The translations under genes were made by a program, and so were the position numbers. The notes under the pieces were generated by a model. It was not told the DNA's origin. It searched no databases and saw only the letters and a program-made list of their open reading frames with translations. 64,000 nucleotides of DNA from Linum tenue (taxonomy: Eukaryota > Streptophyta > Magnoliopsida > Malpighiales > Linaceae): the NCBI GenBank assembly GCA_946122785.1, contig CAMGYJ010000003.1, forward strand, positions 6,484,032 to 6,548,031, written 5' to 3'. Each line of letters begins with the position of its first letter. Within the stretch, counting starts at the first letter, position 1. Of this stretch, positions 1 to 11,053 are shown in pieces.

Positions 1-113
1 CATCTTAATTTGGTTTGCTAGATAATGAACTGAAGCTGAGTAATAGTAACTCTAGAGACCCGTGGATTCGATATTTATTACTTGAGCCACTATACTGCAG
101 TCCCTTTCATTGG

Positions 114-605
114 TTACACTTGGCCATTGTTAGGAGTTGTGTCATAGCGAGTCACAACCACTTCGTTAAATTGAACATTAGGAAAGTCCGATGCATCCAT
201 GACCTCACCACCATGGATAAGAATGCCTAGCAGAAGAGATAGCAGCTCAACATTGACTGTGATCAAGTAGTTGAACATGATGGTTGTGAAGCAAGGAGGG
301 AAGGTGTTGAAGCACGGCCTCATGTTCGAATAGAACATACGAACGACTTCAGCACATAATCCATAATGCTGATTGAGCAGAATGTCCGACCAACCAATTG
401 AAGTGATCAGCCCTGGAACATCCATGTCATATCTGTTGAAGCGCGATGGGTCGAGATCAACAGAGGGGCACGAATCTCGGTCCTGAAACTTGAGGAGATA
501 GCGAGAGAAGTCTTCTGCATTGGCATAGAATTTGCCATTGAAGATGGCTGCTTGAGCCAGCTGAAGAGCCACATGATGATTAACGCCCGCCATAGGAGAA
601 GACAA
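114..605 (-). CDS. Extra ORF downstream of copia pol; plant transposon-associated domain-like
   Basis: This 163 aa frame lies about 200 bp past the end of RNase H in the same orientation as the copia element. It contains a segment of the pattern GW..LL followed by a VRMFYSNM-like stretch and a hydrophobic block near residues 100-125 (two leucine-rich runs). That pattern resembles a domain common in plant retroelement-associated proteins of unknown role. The position matches the extra (env-like) ORF of SIRE-type elements, but I see no signal peptide or clear fusion motif. The protein may be truncated at its C-terminus. Function is unknown, and it could equally be a captured fragment. Confidence 0.5.
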   Translation of the reverse strand: MSSPMAGVNHHVALQLAQAAIFNGKFYANAEDFSRYLLKFQDRDSCPSVDLDPSRFNRYDMDVPGLITSIGWSDILLNQHYGLCAEVVRMFYSNMRPCFNTFPPCFTTIMFNYLITVNVELLSLLLGILIHGGEVMDASDFPNVQFNEVVVTRYDTTPNNGQV

Positions 606-807
606 TTGAACCAGTGGGTTACGATTGTGGAAGGATGAGATAGCAGAAGAGTCCTAGAGGTAGATTTTATACTAGGGCAGAGTAACGTCCAAGAATACAG
701 AAATATGGAAGGTGAAGGGAATTAGTGTTAATACTTCGGAATCAACCAAAGAGGAAGAATTAAGATGTTAAGATAGGGAAGGTGAATCAAATCTTTTAGA
801 CGTGAGG

Positions 808-1107
808 CTAAAGTATAGGTTGCACAGACACATCTTTTCCCTTGCAAAGATTTACCACATCAGTCCAGGAAAACATTCCTAATTCACGACGAATACTAAG
901 GAAAGTCTCTGATCCCAGAGGCTTCGTGAAAATATCAGCCCATTGACATGAGTTAGGAACGAATTCTAGTCCTATTTGCCCTTCCTCCACTAATTTCTCG
1001 AATAAAATGATAACGAATATCAATGTGCTTGGTTCGAGAATGCTGAATAGGATTTTTAGTCATATTAATGGAACTTGTATTATCACAAAGAATTGGTACA
1101 GACCCTA
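808..1107 (-). pseudogene. Copia RNase H, C-terminal part
   Basis: Minus-strand translation gives a [12 protein letters not shown] block with a catalytic aspartate, an [12 protein letters not shown] block, and, after a frameshift near 1000, the WADIFTKPL motif that ends copia RNase H. It directly continues the frame that breaks off at 19134 on the other side of the Athila-like insertion. The 5 bp CCCTA at 1103-1107 is one copy of the target duplication. It is non-functional because of the insertion and the frameshift. Confidence 0.9.
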
Positions 1108-2508
1108 TGACACGCTAAAACACAACACCAAACTGCGACCAAGTGTAATCGCAGTCCGGAAATGCAGTAAGTGGCAAGCTCTTTTGTCAAACCGGGGTCT
1201 AGATCTACTGCCTACTCCGTGATTATCTATTATCTAGCAAACTAAGTCAAATGATTGTGTTTTTAACTAAAAGCAGTAAGAAAGCAGGAAAATGTTCAAA
1301 GTTCTTTAGCAAGGGAAGAGTCACTCGGGAGTGAGTTCCCCTAGCTCATTAGTTAGGTCGAGGTTGTATTTACCCTGGGTTGATTAATTGTTGATTAAAC
1401 TGCGGAAGATCCGACAGTAGCTTGGAATCTCTTAAGCTAACCAAGCCCTCTCAGGCCGGCTAACCGGCAGGCGACTAACCTTCACCGGGATAGACTGCTG
1501 AGGCAATAAGCACAGAACTCCACTACTGGAATTGGGTTCCAGTACAAAGCAGTAAATCGATTAACTCTCGTATAACCAATCTACCTCCACCGATTGATGA
1601 AGCTCTACTAACATAATCAGATTCTATCTATCTCAGGTTGCAGCAGAAATCAAGAAAAAATGACAGACTTCAATTGACTCAATGAATCATGCATCAATCG
1701 ATTATAACCAATCAATAAATCAATCCCAAGTCATTACAATTAAGATTCATAACACATGGAACTAGGGTTCTTCATACCCAAGTGAGAGAAGTTTCTACTC
1801 CATAGAGAGAGAGGAAAACAGAAATCAGAGTAGTCATACTCATAAAGATGAGGATAATATGCTCTGGGATGTCGATCTTCACTCCTGGGGATGCAATCTG
1901 GGCTTCACTGGTAAGAAATGCACTCCAAATAGCTCCTAGAGTTTGTTCTTCGCACTTTCTCTCTCTAAAGCTTTGTGTTTTGCTCAAAAACTCGATTCCC
2001 TCTCCTTAGGCTCGAGAATTGGGTTAAAACCCAGAATTTCCCGACCACACGGCCAGGCCACACGACCGTGTGGTTTCCCAGTCTGCCCGTGTGAGTGCCA
2101 AAACGCGGCGTTCCATTAAAGAAGCTTCATGCACGCTGCACGGCCAGAAATGCTACGGCCGTGTGGAATCTCGGCTTGATCGTGTGAGCTCCCTGGAATT
2201 TCCACACGGCCTCAAGGGACCCAATACACGGCCAGTGTGGTCTTGCCCGCGTAATGGGATCCATACGGCAACTGCCACACGATCGTGTGGCTGCGAGGTC
2301 TGGCCGTGTGGTTTCCTCGGCTTCTCGCCAAACGTCCAACTTTCGTCCAATCGACCCTGAACTCGCTCCCAAACCTCCAATCACATACTAGGACCTGAAA
2401 TAACACAAACGAGAACAACCTAGCATGAAATCGGCCTAAGATACGAGAAATGATGCTCAAACGGCATAAGAATGGTGGATGAAAACATTTGTATATATCA
2501 AGTCATCA
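1108..2508 (-). repeat. 3' LTR of Athila-like copy 1
   Basis: This 1401 bp LTR starts (plus strand) with TGACACGCTAAAACACAACA and ends ATATATCAAGTCATCA, matching 17728-19133. It carries the cluster of CACACGGCCGTGTG-type palindromes at about 2041-2310, several of them decayed to GACCG or GATCG cores. The copy differs from its partner at many scattered sites. Confidence 0.92.
2041..2310. repeat. Palindrome array (CACGGCCGTG family) in LTR
   Basis: Repeated full palindromes built on CACACGGCCGTGTGG and half-sites (TGGCCGTGTG, CACGGCCA, GCCCGTGTGA) occur every 20-60 bp. Some cores are changed by C-to-T or G-to-A (for example CACACGATCGTGTGG), as expected for decay of methylated CpG. Related arrays lie at about 11870-12095, 18660-18945, 29533-29815, 33855-34200 and 38478-38760. 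Confidence 0.85.
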
Positions 2509-2525
2509 AATTCCCCCACACTTAA
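2509..2525 (-). other. Polypurine tract of Athila-like copy 1
   Basis: On the minus strand the sequence immediately before the 3' LTR reads TTAAGTGTGGGGGAATT. This is the expected position and composition of the plus-strand DNA primer, and it matches the sibling element at 38261-38277. Confidence 0.8.
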
Positions 2526-3308
2526 CCGTTTGCTTGTCCCCAAGCAAACCAAGTCAGATACGGGACAAATCATATAGGCACGGAACACGTGAATCATACC
2601 GGCTTTTGATCATTGACATATGGACAACTCAACAACAACCTAGACAACCATCACAGAGGACATTCGAGTGCAGCAAAATCGGGTAAAGGAAGAGGAATCC
2701 TTTCTGTTCACCAACCAACATAGACTCGACTCAAACACTTAACCAAGACAATCATCGCATGCATCAAACTCAAGACATCAAAATCAAGACCGAGCCATCT
2801 AGGTCCTCACCGGGGTAAAGAGCATAAAGAACACGGAAATGAATCGCTCACTCTCGACCAGTGGGGTCAGGAAACTTTGATGCGAAAAATGTGCATACTT
2901 ATTCTCTCAAATCCTAACATCTCTTCACCATGATGGCAGCCTCTAAATGTTAGAGTTCACACAAGGGATGTCACCACTAACTAATCCGGAGGTCTTAGAC
3001 ACAGGTTCAAATGACTTGCTAGGGTCTTGGAAATGGGGAAAAAGCCTTTTAGGTGGTGGAAGTATTCACAGCACAAGGTTCCACAGTTCCAAACCCAACA
3101 CATTCACAGCCAATCAAACCAGTAACTTTCTTTTTGTCATTCTGCATTACTCAAATTCTCTAAAGCACAAGAGCGAAGGAGGTCACAATAATGTTAGTAT
3201 TTCTAAGCCAGACTGCTAAGAAACACTACTTAATGAGCATGATTTAGATTTTTGGCAGTGGCTCTCTTTTGCTTTCATTCATTTTTTTCTTCATTTCTTG
3301 AGAGAACC
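2526..3308 (-). other. 3' non-coding segment of Athila-like copy 1 (distal part)
   Basis: There is no sense-strand coding here. The segment aligns with 37500-38260 of the sibling element, including the tract around AAGCAAACGGTTAAGTGTGG. It contains an antisense frame (2947-3219) also present in the sibling. The inner LTR element was inserted at its left-hand neighbour. Confidence 0.75.
2947..3219 (+). other. Antisense ORF shared by both Athila-like elements
   Basis: A 90-codon frame runs antisense to the element, and the sibling has an 88-codon counterpart at 37538-37804 on its antisense strand. Both start MLEFT, share LDTGSND and GGSIHS, and end SISKPDC, with net length difference a multiple of three. 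By eye many of the nucleotide differences change the amino acid, so protein-level selection is not supported. It may be a chance frame in a conserved non-coding region. Confidence 0.35.
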
Positions 3309-3490
3309 TGTAACATCCCGTTTCGGCTAAAATCGTATTATTGTCGCTAGAAAATTTCACGATTTAAAATCGAGTGTTTTGATAGTATTTCGACGAAAAT
3401 CGAATTATCGATCGATCGGATAAGTATACGAATTAATTATATATATACACCATATATATATATATAATATAATTGCAGTAGGCAGACCGC

Positions 3491-3500
3491 CTATATAAAT
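3491..3500 (+). promoter_or_regulatory. Probable TATA box of the LTR
   Basis: CTATATAAAT follows a (TA)n-rich U3 stretch and precedes a GC-richer segment, the layout of a plant LTR core promoter. The same sequence occurs at 6568-6577 in the right LTR. The transcription start itself cannot be read from sequence. Confidence 0.55.
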
Positions 3501-4689
3501 CCCACCGGTCCATTTAGCTTTCCCATCATCATTTTTCCATTTCACTTCCGTCCCATTCCTTTCCTCTTCCATACCCAGAGAAACAGAGCGCGCACAGGAC
3601 AGCTCGGTGAGAAATAACAGAGCTTAATTCTTAAGCTCTAACGATCCAAAAATTCTGTAAGTAATACCTAATTCATCTATTCATCGTGATTTATCGATTT
3701 AGAGCTTTAAAACGAGTTTTTGGTTCAGGAATTTCTTGAATTCCCGATAAGCCAAATTAGGGTTTCGGAGTATCCGAAAGCCGGATTGAGCCCAAATTTC
3801 ATATACGAGCTTCCTGCAGCGAGGTAATCAATCCTCTAGTTCTAATCCCAGAATTTCGGCAATTATTTAGGTCGGGGTCCAAACCGCTGAATTTAGCTCC
3901 GGCCAGGGTTTGATGTGTTTTTATCAAGAATTTGACCCGGAGCCTAGAACTAATATTGACGGGGATACTGCAGGGGATATTAAGACGGTCTCGGATTTTA
4001 ATTCGGGGTTCGTTCCTGAAATTGACGTTTTAGTACGGGAAGCTTAAATCGGTGTTTGAACGACCAGAACTGGTGAGGGATTAGCACGGCATACCGGGTT
4101 TGTCGTATCACGATAATTATATTGATACTTAGAATTGATCTAGGTGAACTAGAATGGCATGATTAGGGGTGTATGAACTTTTGTGCTATATGTTGAACCC
4201 TGGATTGCTGTATGACATTATTGACTTGCCCTAATCGATATGGACCTTGTTTATGCTGATGATTGTGTATATGTTGCAAATTGTGGGCTTGACTGTTAAT
4301 ATGCTTTATGATGGTTCGAGAAGGTGATTAGGTATGATTTTCATGATTGTTGTATTTGGATGCACAAGTGGGAAAATATATATTCCCTGGTGACATTATG
4401 ATGTTTAAGGAGGATGACTTGCACGAGGGTTTATCCCGAGGAAGTGCAATTATACGACTCCTGGTTTACCTATGTTGAGCCAATTATGGCCAGGTCAAGT
4501 ACATGTGCAAGTAATGAATTATGATTAAGCAAGATGAGATATGAATCATGTATAAGGATACCAAAGATGGGTGTTGTGGTCTCACGGTCAATTACATAGT
4601 AATTAGGGCTCCCTATGCTATTACTCTATTATGATATGTATGATAGTCACACCTCTCTTGTGGTGGTGACTGAAGAATTCTTATGAGAT

Positions 4690-4811
4690 ATGACCACACC
4701 CAGAGCGGTGTCGGGGTATGACTACACCCATAGTGGTGTGGGGTATGTATGACCACATCCGACGGGATGTTGGGGTATGTATGACTACATCCGACGGGAT
4801 GTGGGGTATGT
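4690..4811 (+). repeat. Four tandem 28-32 bp hairpin units in the LTR
   Basis: The units start ATGACCACACCC, ATGACTACACCC, ATGACCACATCC and ATGACTACATCC and each ends GGGGTATG. Each forms a small stem: ACACC with GGTGT in units 1-2 and ACATCC with GGATGT in units 3-4. The change is compensated on both sides of the stem. The right LTR has the same array at 7767-7888. Confidence 0.8.
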
Positions 4812-5597
4812 TTCCCGGGAGAGTTATTAGCATGGGAGTAGCCAGGCGCCTATAAGTAAAACATGATAAGATGCATATGCATGAGTCAAGGTGGTTGAGT
4901 CTTTTGCCTATTGGGATGTCGAATGGCTGAGGTCTGATCCTAGTGCTTTGGCTTATTTGCTAGATGTATGATAGGGGTATGCTATGTTATGAACTCACGA
5001 TGCTATGATTATCTCACTCAGCTATGAGCCGACCCTCTTTATTCTTCTTCTCTGCTTATGCTATGTGCAAGCAGATCATCAGCAGCAGTAGATAAGTGTT
5101 AAGTGGGAGAGGAGCTAGAGTTGAAGCCAGGATGAGGTATGGTCTTCAACTATTCTGTGCTTGGACTACTACTCGGGATTTTGGCCAGTGATCCACACCT
5201 TTTTGTAAAATGTTTTGAGAACGTTTTTCATGTGCATACTAGCTTCTGATGTAGTGTGAGATATCCACAGGTGTGGAAAGTTGATGATATGTGTATGTTG
5301 TGTAACTGTGTAAGTTGTGACGATTATGGTATGTATAAGTATGGTATGTAGGGTTGGAGTATGAAAAGTGTGGTTATGGCTAAGAAAAGCCAATGCATAT
5401 GGTTGTGAGTATATATGTTTGTGATGAATTATTTTGCATGATAAGTTGCAAGAACTGTTAGTCCATTACGCGAGTAATTCATGTCGAAATTTTATTTTGG
5501 TAAATTTTGATAATTAGTGTAACACCCGAGATTAATTCCGCTGCAATTGTATGAACAATATGATTAGGCAAAACGTATAGGGTAGGGTGTTACAGCT

Positions 5598-5610
5598 TGG
5601 TATCAGAGCT
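5598..5610 (+). other. Primer-binding site, tRNA-iMet
   Basis: TGGTATCAGAGCT begins three bases after the 5' LTR end, matching the complement of the plant initiator tRNA-Met 3' end. Confidence 0.85.
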
Positions 5611-6371
5611 GGTTTGTTTTCTGCATTATGGGTATGTTACTTTCACTCTTGAGGACTGATCACCCTCGAAAGGGGAGGGAGTACTCCATACCTGTACTTG
5701 CACTAAACTTTCCAGGATTGGTACCAAAGGTGATGATGTGTTGCATAGTCAATTGCATATGGTCAAACATGATTTTGAGCATTGGAAAGAATCTTGAAAA
5801 AGTTATGGTTTAAAAGGTTTTGAAAATTTTATGGAGTTTTTATCTTGTTGTCCAACTAATGATTTTGGCAGAAATTTTTAATGGTGTCTGGATCAAACTA
5901 AGGCCAATGTTTCCTTGTAGTTTGCACAGAAGTACTTTCAGTGTTACTACTAACCGATCGACTGATCGAGAAGCATGGTGGCTAGCCATGCAATGTAGTT
6001 GATCTTCGACTATGCTAACATGACGAGTTGTTGTGGTGGAGTTCTAATATGGATAAGATTCTTGATGATCTGGTGACAACCATTTTATAGGTTGGTATGA
6101 CCTTGTGTTAGTGGCAACCTACTTTGCAGGTTAACAATCTTGCTTAGTAAGTTATGTTTTGAATTTGTTGATGTGCTTTTGTTGTGATAGCCCAGTGTAG
6201 GTTTTTGAAACCTTATATTGGGAACTTGAGGTGTTATGTGTTTAGTTATGTAATTCAGATCTCCTAACCTAAGAGTTAGGTAATAACCTTAGGTATGATA
6301 GACCATGTTAAGGGTAAGTAAGACGAGTTAGAGTACAACTCAAGGTTAGATTTCGGGGACGAAATCTTTTT
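5611..6371 (+). other. Internal domain of non-coding LTR element
   Basis: About 760 bp with only two frames of about 60 codons that show no gag, protease, RT or integrase motif. It presumably carries packaging or dimerisation signals. I recognise nothing specific except the chromovirus-style tail close to the purine tract. Confidence 0.7.
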
Positions 6372-6385
6372 AAGGAGGGGAGAAT
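6372..6385 (+). other. Polypurine tract
   Basis: AAGGAGGGGAGAAT abuts the TG of the right LTR, the normal place for plus-strand priming. Confidence 0.85.
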
Positions 6386-8671
6386 TGTAACATCCCGTTT
6401 CGGCTAAAATCGTATTATTGTCGCTAGAAAATTTCACGATTTAAAATCGAGTGTTTTGATAGTATTTCGACGAAAATCGAATTATCGATCGATCGGATAA
6501 GTATACGAATTAATTATATATATACACCATATATATATATATAATATAATTGCAGTAGGCAGACCGCCTATATAAATCCCACCGGTCCATTTAGCTTTCC
6601 CATCATCATTTTTCCATTTCACTTCCGTCCCATTCCTTTCCTCTTCCATACCCAGAGAAACAGAGCGCGCACAGGACAGCTCGGTGAGAAATAACAGAGC
6701 TTAATTCTTAAGCTCTAACGATCCAAAAATTCTGTAAGTAATACCTAATTCATCTATTCATCGTGATTTATCGATTTAGAGCTTTAAAACGAGTTTTTGG
6801 TTCAGGAATTTCTTGAATTCCCGATAAGCCAAATTAGGGTTTCGGAGTATCCGAAAGCCGGATTGAGCCCAAATTTCATATACGAGCTTCCTGCAGCGAG
6901 GTAATCAATCCTCTAGTTCTAATCCCAGAATTTCGGCAATTATTTAGGTCGGGGTCCAAACCGCTGAATTTAGCTCCGGCCAGGGTTTGATGTGTTTTTA
7001 TCAAGAATTTGACCCGGAGCCTAGAACTAATATTGACGGGGATACTGCAGGGGATATTAAGACGGTCTCGGATTTTAATTCGGGGTTCGTTCCTGAAATT
7101 GACGTTTTAGTACGGGAAGCTTAAATCGGTGTTTGAACGACCAGAACTGGTGAGGGATTAGCACGGCATACCGGGTTTGTCGTATCACGATAATTATATT
7201 GATACTTAGAATTGATCTAGGTGAACTAGAATGGCATGATTAGGGGTGTATGAACTTTTGTGCTATATGTTGAACCCTGGATTGCTGTATGACATTATTG
7301 ACTTGCCCTAATCGATATGGACCTTGTTTATGCTGATGATTGTGTATATGTTGCAAATTGTGGGCTTGACTGTTAATATGCTTTATGATGGTTCGAGAAG
7401 GTGATTAGGTATGATTTTCATGATTGTTGTATTTGGATGCACAAGTGGGAAAATATATATTCCCTGGTGACATTATGATGTTTAAGGAGGATGACTTGCA
7501 CGAGGGTTTATCCCGAGGAAGTGCAATTATACGACTCCTGGTTTACCTATGTTGAGCCAATTATGGCCAGGTCAAGTACATGTGCAAGTAATGAATTATG
7601 ATTAAGCAAGATGAGATATGAATCATGTATAAGGATACCAAAGATGGGTGTTGTGGTCTCACGGTCAATTACATAGTAATTAGGGCTCCCTATGCTATTA
7701 CTCTATTATGATATGTATGATAGTCACACCTCTCTTGTGGTGGTGACTGAAGAATTCTTATGAGATATGACCACACCCAGAGCGGTGTCGGGGTATGACT
7801 ACACCCATAGTGGTGTGGGGTATGTATGACCACATCCGACGGGATGTTGGGGTATGTATGACTACATCCGACGGGATGTGGGGTATGTTTCCCGGGAGAG
7901 TTATTAGCATGGGAGTAGCCAGGCGCCTATAAGTAAAACATGATAAGATGCATATGCATGAGTCAAGGTGGTTGAGTCTTTTGCCTATTGGGATGTCGAA
8001 TGGCTGAGGTCTGATCCTAGTGCTTTGGCTTATTTGCTAGATGTATGATAGGGGTATGCTATGTTATGAACTCACGATGCTATGATTATCTCACTCAGCT
8101 ATGAGCCGACCCTCTTTATTCTTCTTCTCTGCTTATGCTATGTGCAAGCAGATCATCAGCAGCAGTAGATAAGTGTTAAGTGGGAGAGGAGCTAGAGTTG
8201 AAGCCAGGATGAGGTATGGTCTTCAACTATTCTGTGCTTGGACTACTACTCGGGATTTTGGCCAGTGATCCACACCTTTTTGTAAAATGTTTTGAGAACG
8301 TTTTTCATGTGCATACTAGCTTCTGATGTAGTGTGAGATATCCACAGGTGTGGAAAGTTGATGATATGTGTATGTTGTGTAACTGTGTAAGTTGTGACGA
8401 TTATGGTATGTATAAGTATGGTATGTAGGGTTGGAGTATGAAAAGTGTGGTTATGGCTAAGAAAAGCCAATGCATATGGTTGTGAGTATATATGTTTGTG
8501 ATGAATTATTTTGCATGATAAGTTGCAAGAACTGTTAGTCCATTACGCGAGTAATTCATGTCGAAATTTTATTTTGGTAAATTTTGATAATTAGTGTAAC
8601 ACCCGAGATTAATTCCGCTGCAATTGTATGAACAATATGATTAGGCAAAACGTATAGGGTAGGGTGTTACA
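6386..8671 (+). repeat. 3' LTR of non-coding LTR element
   Basis: A 2286 bp repeat, same length as the left copy and with no difference that I could find on reading. It includes the TATA box (6568-6577) and the hairpin array (7767-7888). It is followed by GAACC, the second target-site copy. Confidence 0.93.
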
Positions 8672-9690
8672 GAACCACCACCTTTTCACAATTTTCAAAC
8701 AAACGCCCAAATTTTAAGCAATACCTCCAACACTCACACTATATTTAGCATAAACAGCAGAGAACATGCAAAAACCACTCTGTGGAACCTTCTACGAGAT
8801 GCAAAAGGGTGATTTTCCATTGTAGACTGAAAGAAAGGAACGTACACGGCTCAAAGGGGTTGACTAGGGGGTATGACACACCAGGACAGTCAATTTGGTC
8901 GTGGGCTATTCCTATGCCTCCATTATCTCAGCTAGTGACAACGTGAATGTTACACATCATGGAAGAGGTATCTATCGCACAAGAAAGAAACGAGCAGGCT
9001 CAAATCTCACATGGCTACCTATATGCTCTATCTCTTCATTCTGATTCCCTAAACTAGATGCATAAACGACTGTCAAGAGAAAGTGATCTATCCAAGTAAC
9101 AGTTGGTAAGCAAACAGTTGAAAAGCTGAACCCCTACACAACTCTACTGCACGTCTCAGTCATCATTATAGGTTGTCCTAGTTACAATCAAGTTGCCATA
9201 CATTAATTCGAAAGCCATTCGATTCACCAATCAAATCCACAGTGCCAATATGATTATGCAAACCTTAGTACTTGGAGCCCTCAAATCTCGAGATTTGGAC
9301 AGCGGACTAGGCTCCAAGCACACACATATATATATTCCAACCAGTACAAAGCACCCCCTACACTTAAGTTCGACATTGCTCTCAATGGAGCAGAGGGAAA
9401 GAGAAGGGGAACGATGTTACCGGATGGAAAGACTGTCGAGTGACTGGAAGTGGACCAGTCAGCGGGGAACAGATGGAACGATGGAATAGTTCTACACGAA
9501 GGGAACATAAAGAACACACTAGCACACTGTGCGTTAGGGATCAGAGTTAGCCCAGATGGCCACAAATGGACAATCCACAAAATAAAGAAAAAGAAAGAAA
9601 GAAAAAAACACACAAAAGACTCAGTTCACGCTCCGCACACACATGGAGCAAATAAGAAAAGTCTAAAACAAAAACATAATCGAAAGGGCG
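8672..9690 (-). other. 3' non-coding segment of Athila-like copy 1 (proximal part)
   Basis: This resumes the Athila-like sequence after the inner insertion and aligns with about 36410-37340 of the sibling, for example the block giving GGTTGGAATATATAT next to a G-rich run and the GCTTGGAGCC box. No coding was recognised. Short frames on either strand here look fortuitous. Confidence 0.7.
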
Positions 9691-9699
9691 ACGAGTACA

Positions 9700-11053
9700 G
9701 AATACTCGTCGCCAAGGTTGTCAAGGTCGATGTCGGCCATGAATGTATCATCACTGACTGGCGGGTGGTGGAAGTGGAGAGTCCTCTCAGGGAGTCCTCC
9801 AGACTGGTTGCTCCGGTATCAGCTGCAGCAGGTGCTGCTGGACCTCATGTATACGCCGAGACTAGCCCCGCTCCCTCTCGATGTGAGCAAGGGTCATCCC
9901 CTGCTGGGCCTTCATGTGGTTGAGGCGCTCATCATATGCAGCCATCCCGGTGTTGTACTCGGCCTAGTGAGCCGAGTACTGCTGCTGGAACTGGAGATGG
10001 TGGTCGAGGAGTTGCTGATTCTGGAGACTCAGCTGCTAGAACTGGTGAGTGAAGTAGTCCTGGGATGGAAAAGTGGAGCTACCACCCCCGTACTCAAAGG
10101 TGGTATGGTGAGGGGCGGTGTGGGTGGCAGCAGCGTCCACATCATCTGGGTGGACATCCTCAGTGGCATCATCCTCAGGAACTGCGGGCTAATCCTTCGC
10201 AGGGAGGGGCGGAGCAGGAAACCCCTCAATCCACTTGACGCCACGCTCGACTTGCAGCAGGTGCATCTTCGAGATTGTGTCTTCGCCGAAGACACAAGTG
10301 TCCCCCTGCTCTGTGCAATTCTGATATGGGATCTGGAAATAGTTTGCCAAGAGGGTGATGAGTGGGGTGCAGTGGAGGGTCCCCATATTAACAGCACTCT
10401 TGTCCAGAGTCCTTGCCACCACAGACCCCAGGTGTAGATCATGGTTCGCTGTGCAGATGGACTGGATGAAGTACATGGACCGCCTGGTCAGGGTGCTGGC
10501 ACTTTCCCCAGCCGGAGTGAAGGACTTTGCTAGCATGTGGTGGAGAATGCGGTTATCGAGCTGCAGGGTGCTAGCCTTCGTCCGCCCTGCATGGAATGGG
10601 ACCTGACTGGGCTGAGCTAGCTAGTTGTACAGCACCTTGAAGTTAACACCGGCCGGATTATTGAGCTCAGTGACATAATCCTTGTCATCTTCCATGTCGA
10701 GGTCGAGAGCGACCGCCAAATCATGGTAGCTCATGGAACGGGGCTCACCGCCTAGCCTGAACTTGATGGCCTTGCTGCCCGCCCACTCGATTGTCTCTTC
10801 GTGCCGAAAAGTCGTATAGAACTCGAGCACCAGCTCGTGGTAGACCTTCTCACGAATTGACAATAGCCAGCGCCATGTGCGGTTTGGCGGCAATAGCGAG
10901 GAAGTGTTCGTAGCAATTCAGCTTCTCAAACTCCCTCCTAGACCAGTAGTGATGCTTCCCAAACTTAGAGGCCAGGACGCGCTTGAAGCGATCCTTGTGG
11001 GGGCCCCTCTTCAAATCGCGGATGAACCGATGCTTGAGATCAGGTTTTGACAT
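9700..11053 (-). pseudogene. Second ORF after pol, ATHILA ORF-1-like, broken
   Basis: Minus-strand translation starts with MSKPDLKHRFIRDLKRGP at ATG 11053-11051 and is collinear with the 34998-36407 protein of the sibling. Shared blocks include FYTTF, FRLGG.PRSM, LHLGSVVA, CT.EGDT and a glutamine-rich C-terminal coiled-coil-like tail. Breaks are a frameshift near 10860, a stop near 10620, and later stops including TAG at 9966-9964, where the sibling has CAG. The function of this family is unknown; it lies where env-like genes lie in Athila elements. A splice-acceptor-like CTTTCTTGCAG ends at 11058, just before the ATG. Confidence 0.75.

Larger units (their letters stand above)
3309..5594 (+). 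repeat. 5' LTR of non-coding LTR element
   Basis: A 2286 bp repeat with TG...CA ends and no apparent mismatch to 6386-8671. It contains a TATA-type promoter at 3491-3500 and four tandem hairpin units at 4690-4811. A short antisense frame at 5169-5393 has no recognisable features. Confidence 0.93.
3309..8671 (+). mobile_element. Non-coding LTR retrotransposon (LARD-like), very recent insertion
   Basis: Two direct repeats of 2286 bp (3309-5594, 6386-8671) flank 791 bp, and the perfect target duplication GAACC lies at 3304-3308 and 8672-8676. The ends are TGTAAC...GTTACA. A tRNA-iMet primer site follows the left LTR and a purine tract precedes the right one. The sequence before the right LTR (a GGACGAAATC block, then AAGGAGGGGAGAAT) is in the style of Tekay/Del-type chromoviruses. 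No gag or pol motif is present in any frame, so it must be mobilised by another element. I saw no difference between the LTRs on reading, which implies recent movement. Confidence 0.93.

Noticed and set aside
5169..5393. Identical 74-codon ORFs at 5169-5393 and 8246-8470
   Set aside because: The identity is explained by the LTR pair; the frame lies in low-complexity GTATG repeats and has no motif.
9718..10437. Plus-strand 239-codon ORF
   Set aside because: Shadow of the minus-strand second ORF; the minus strand aligns with the sibling element and this frame does not.
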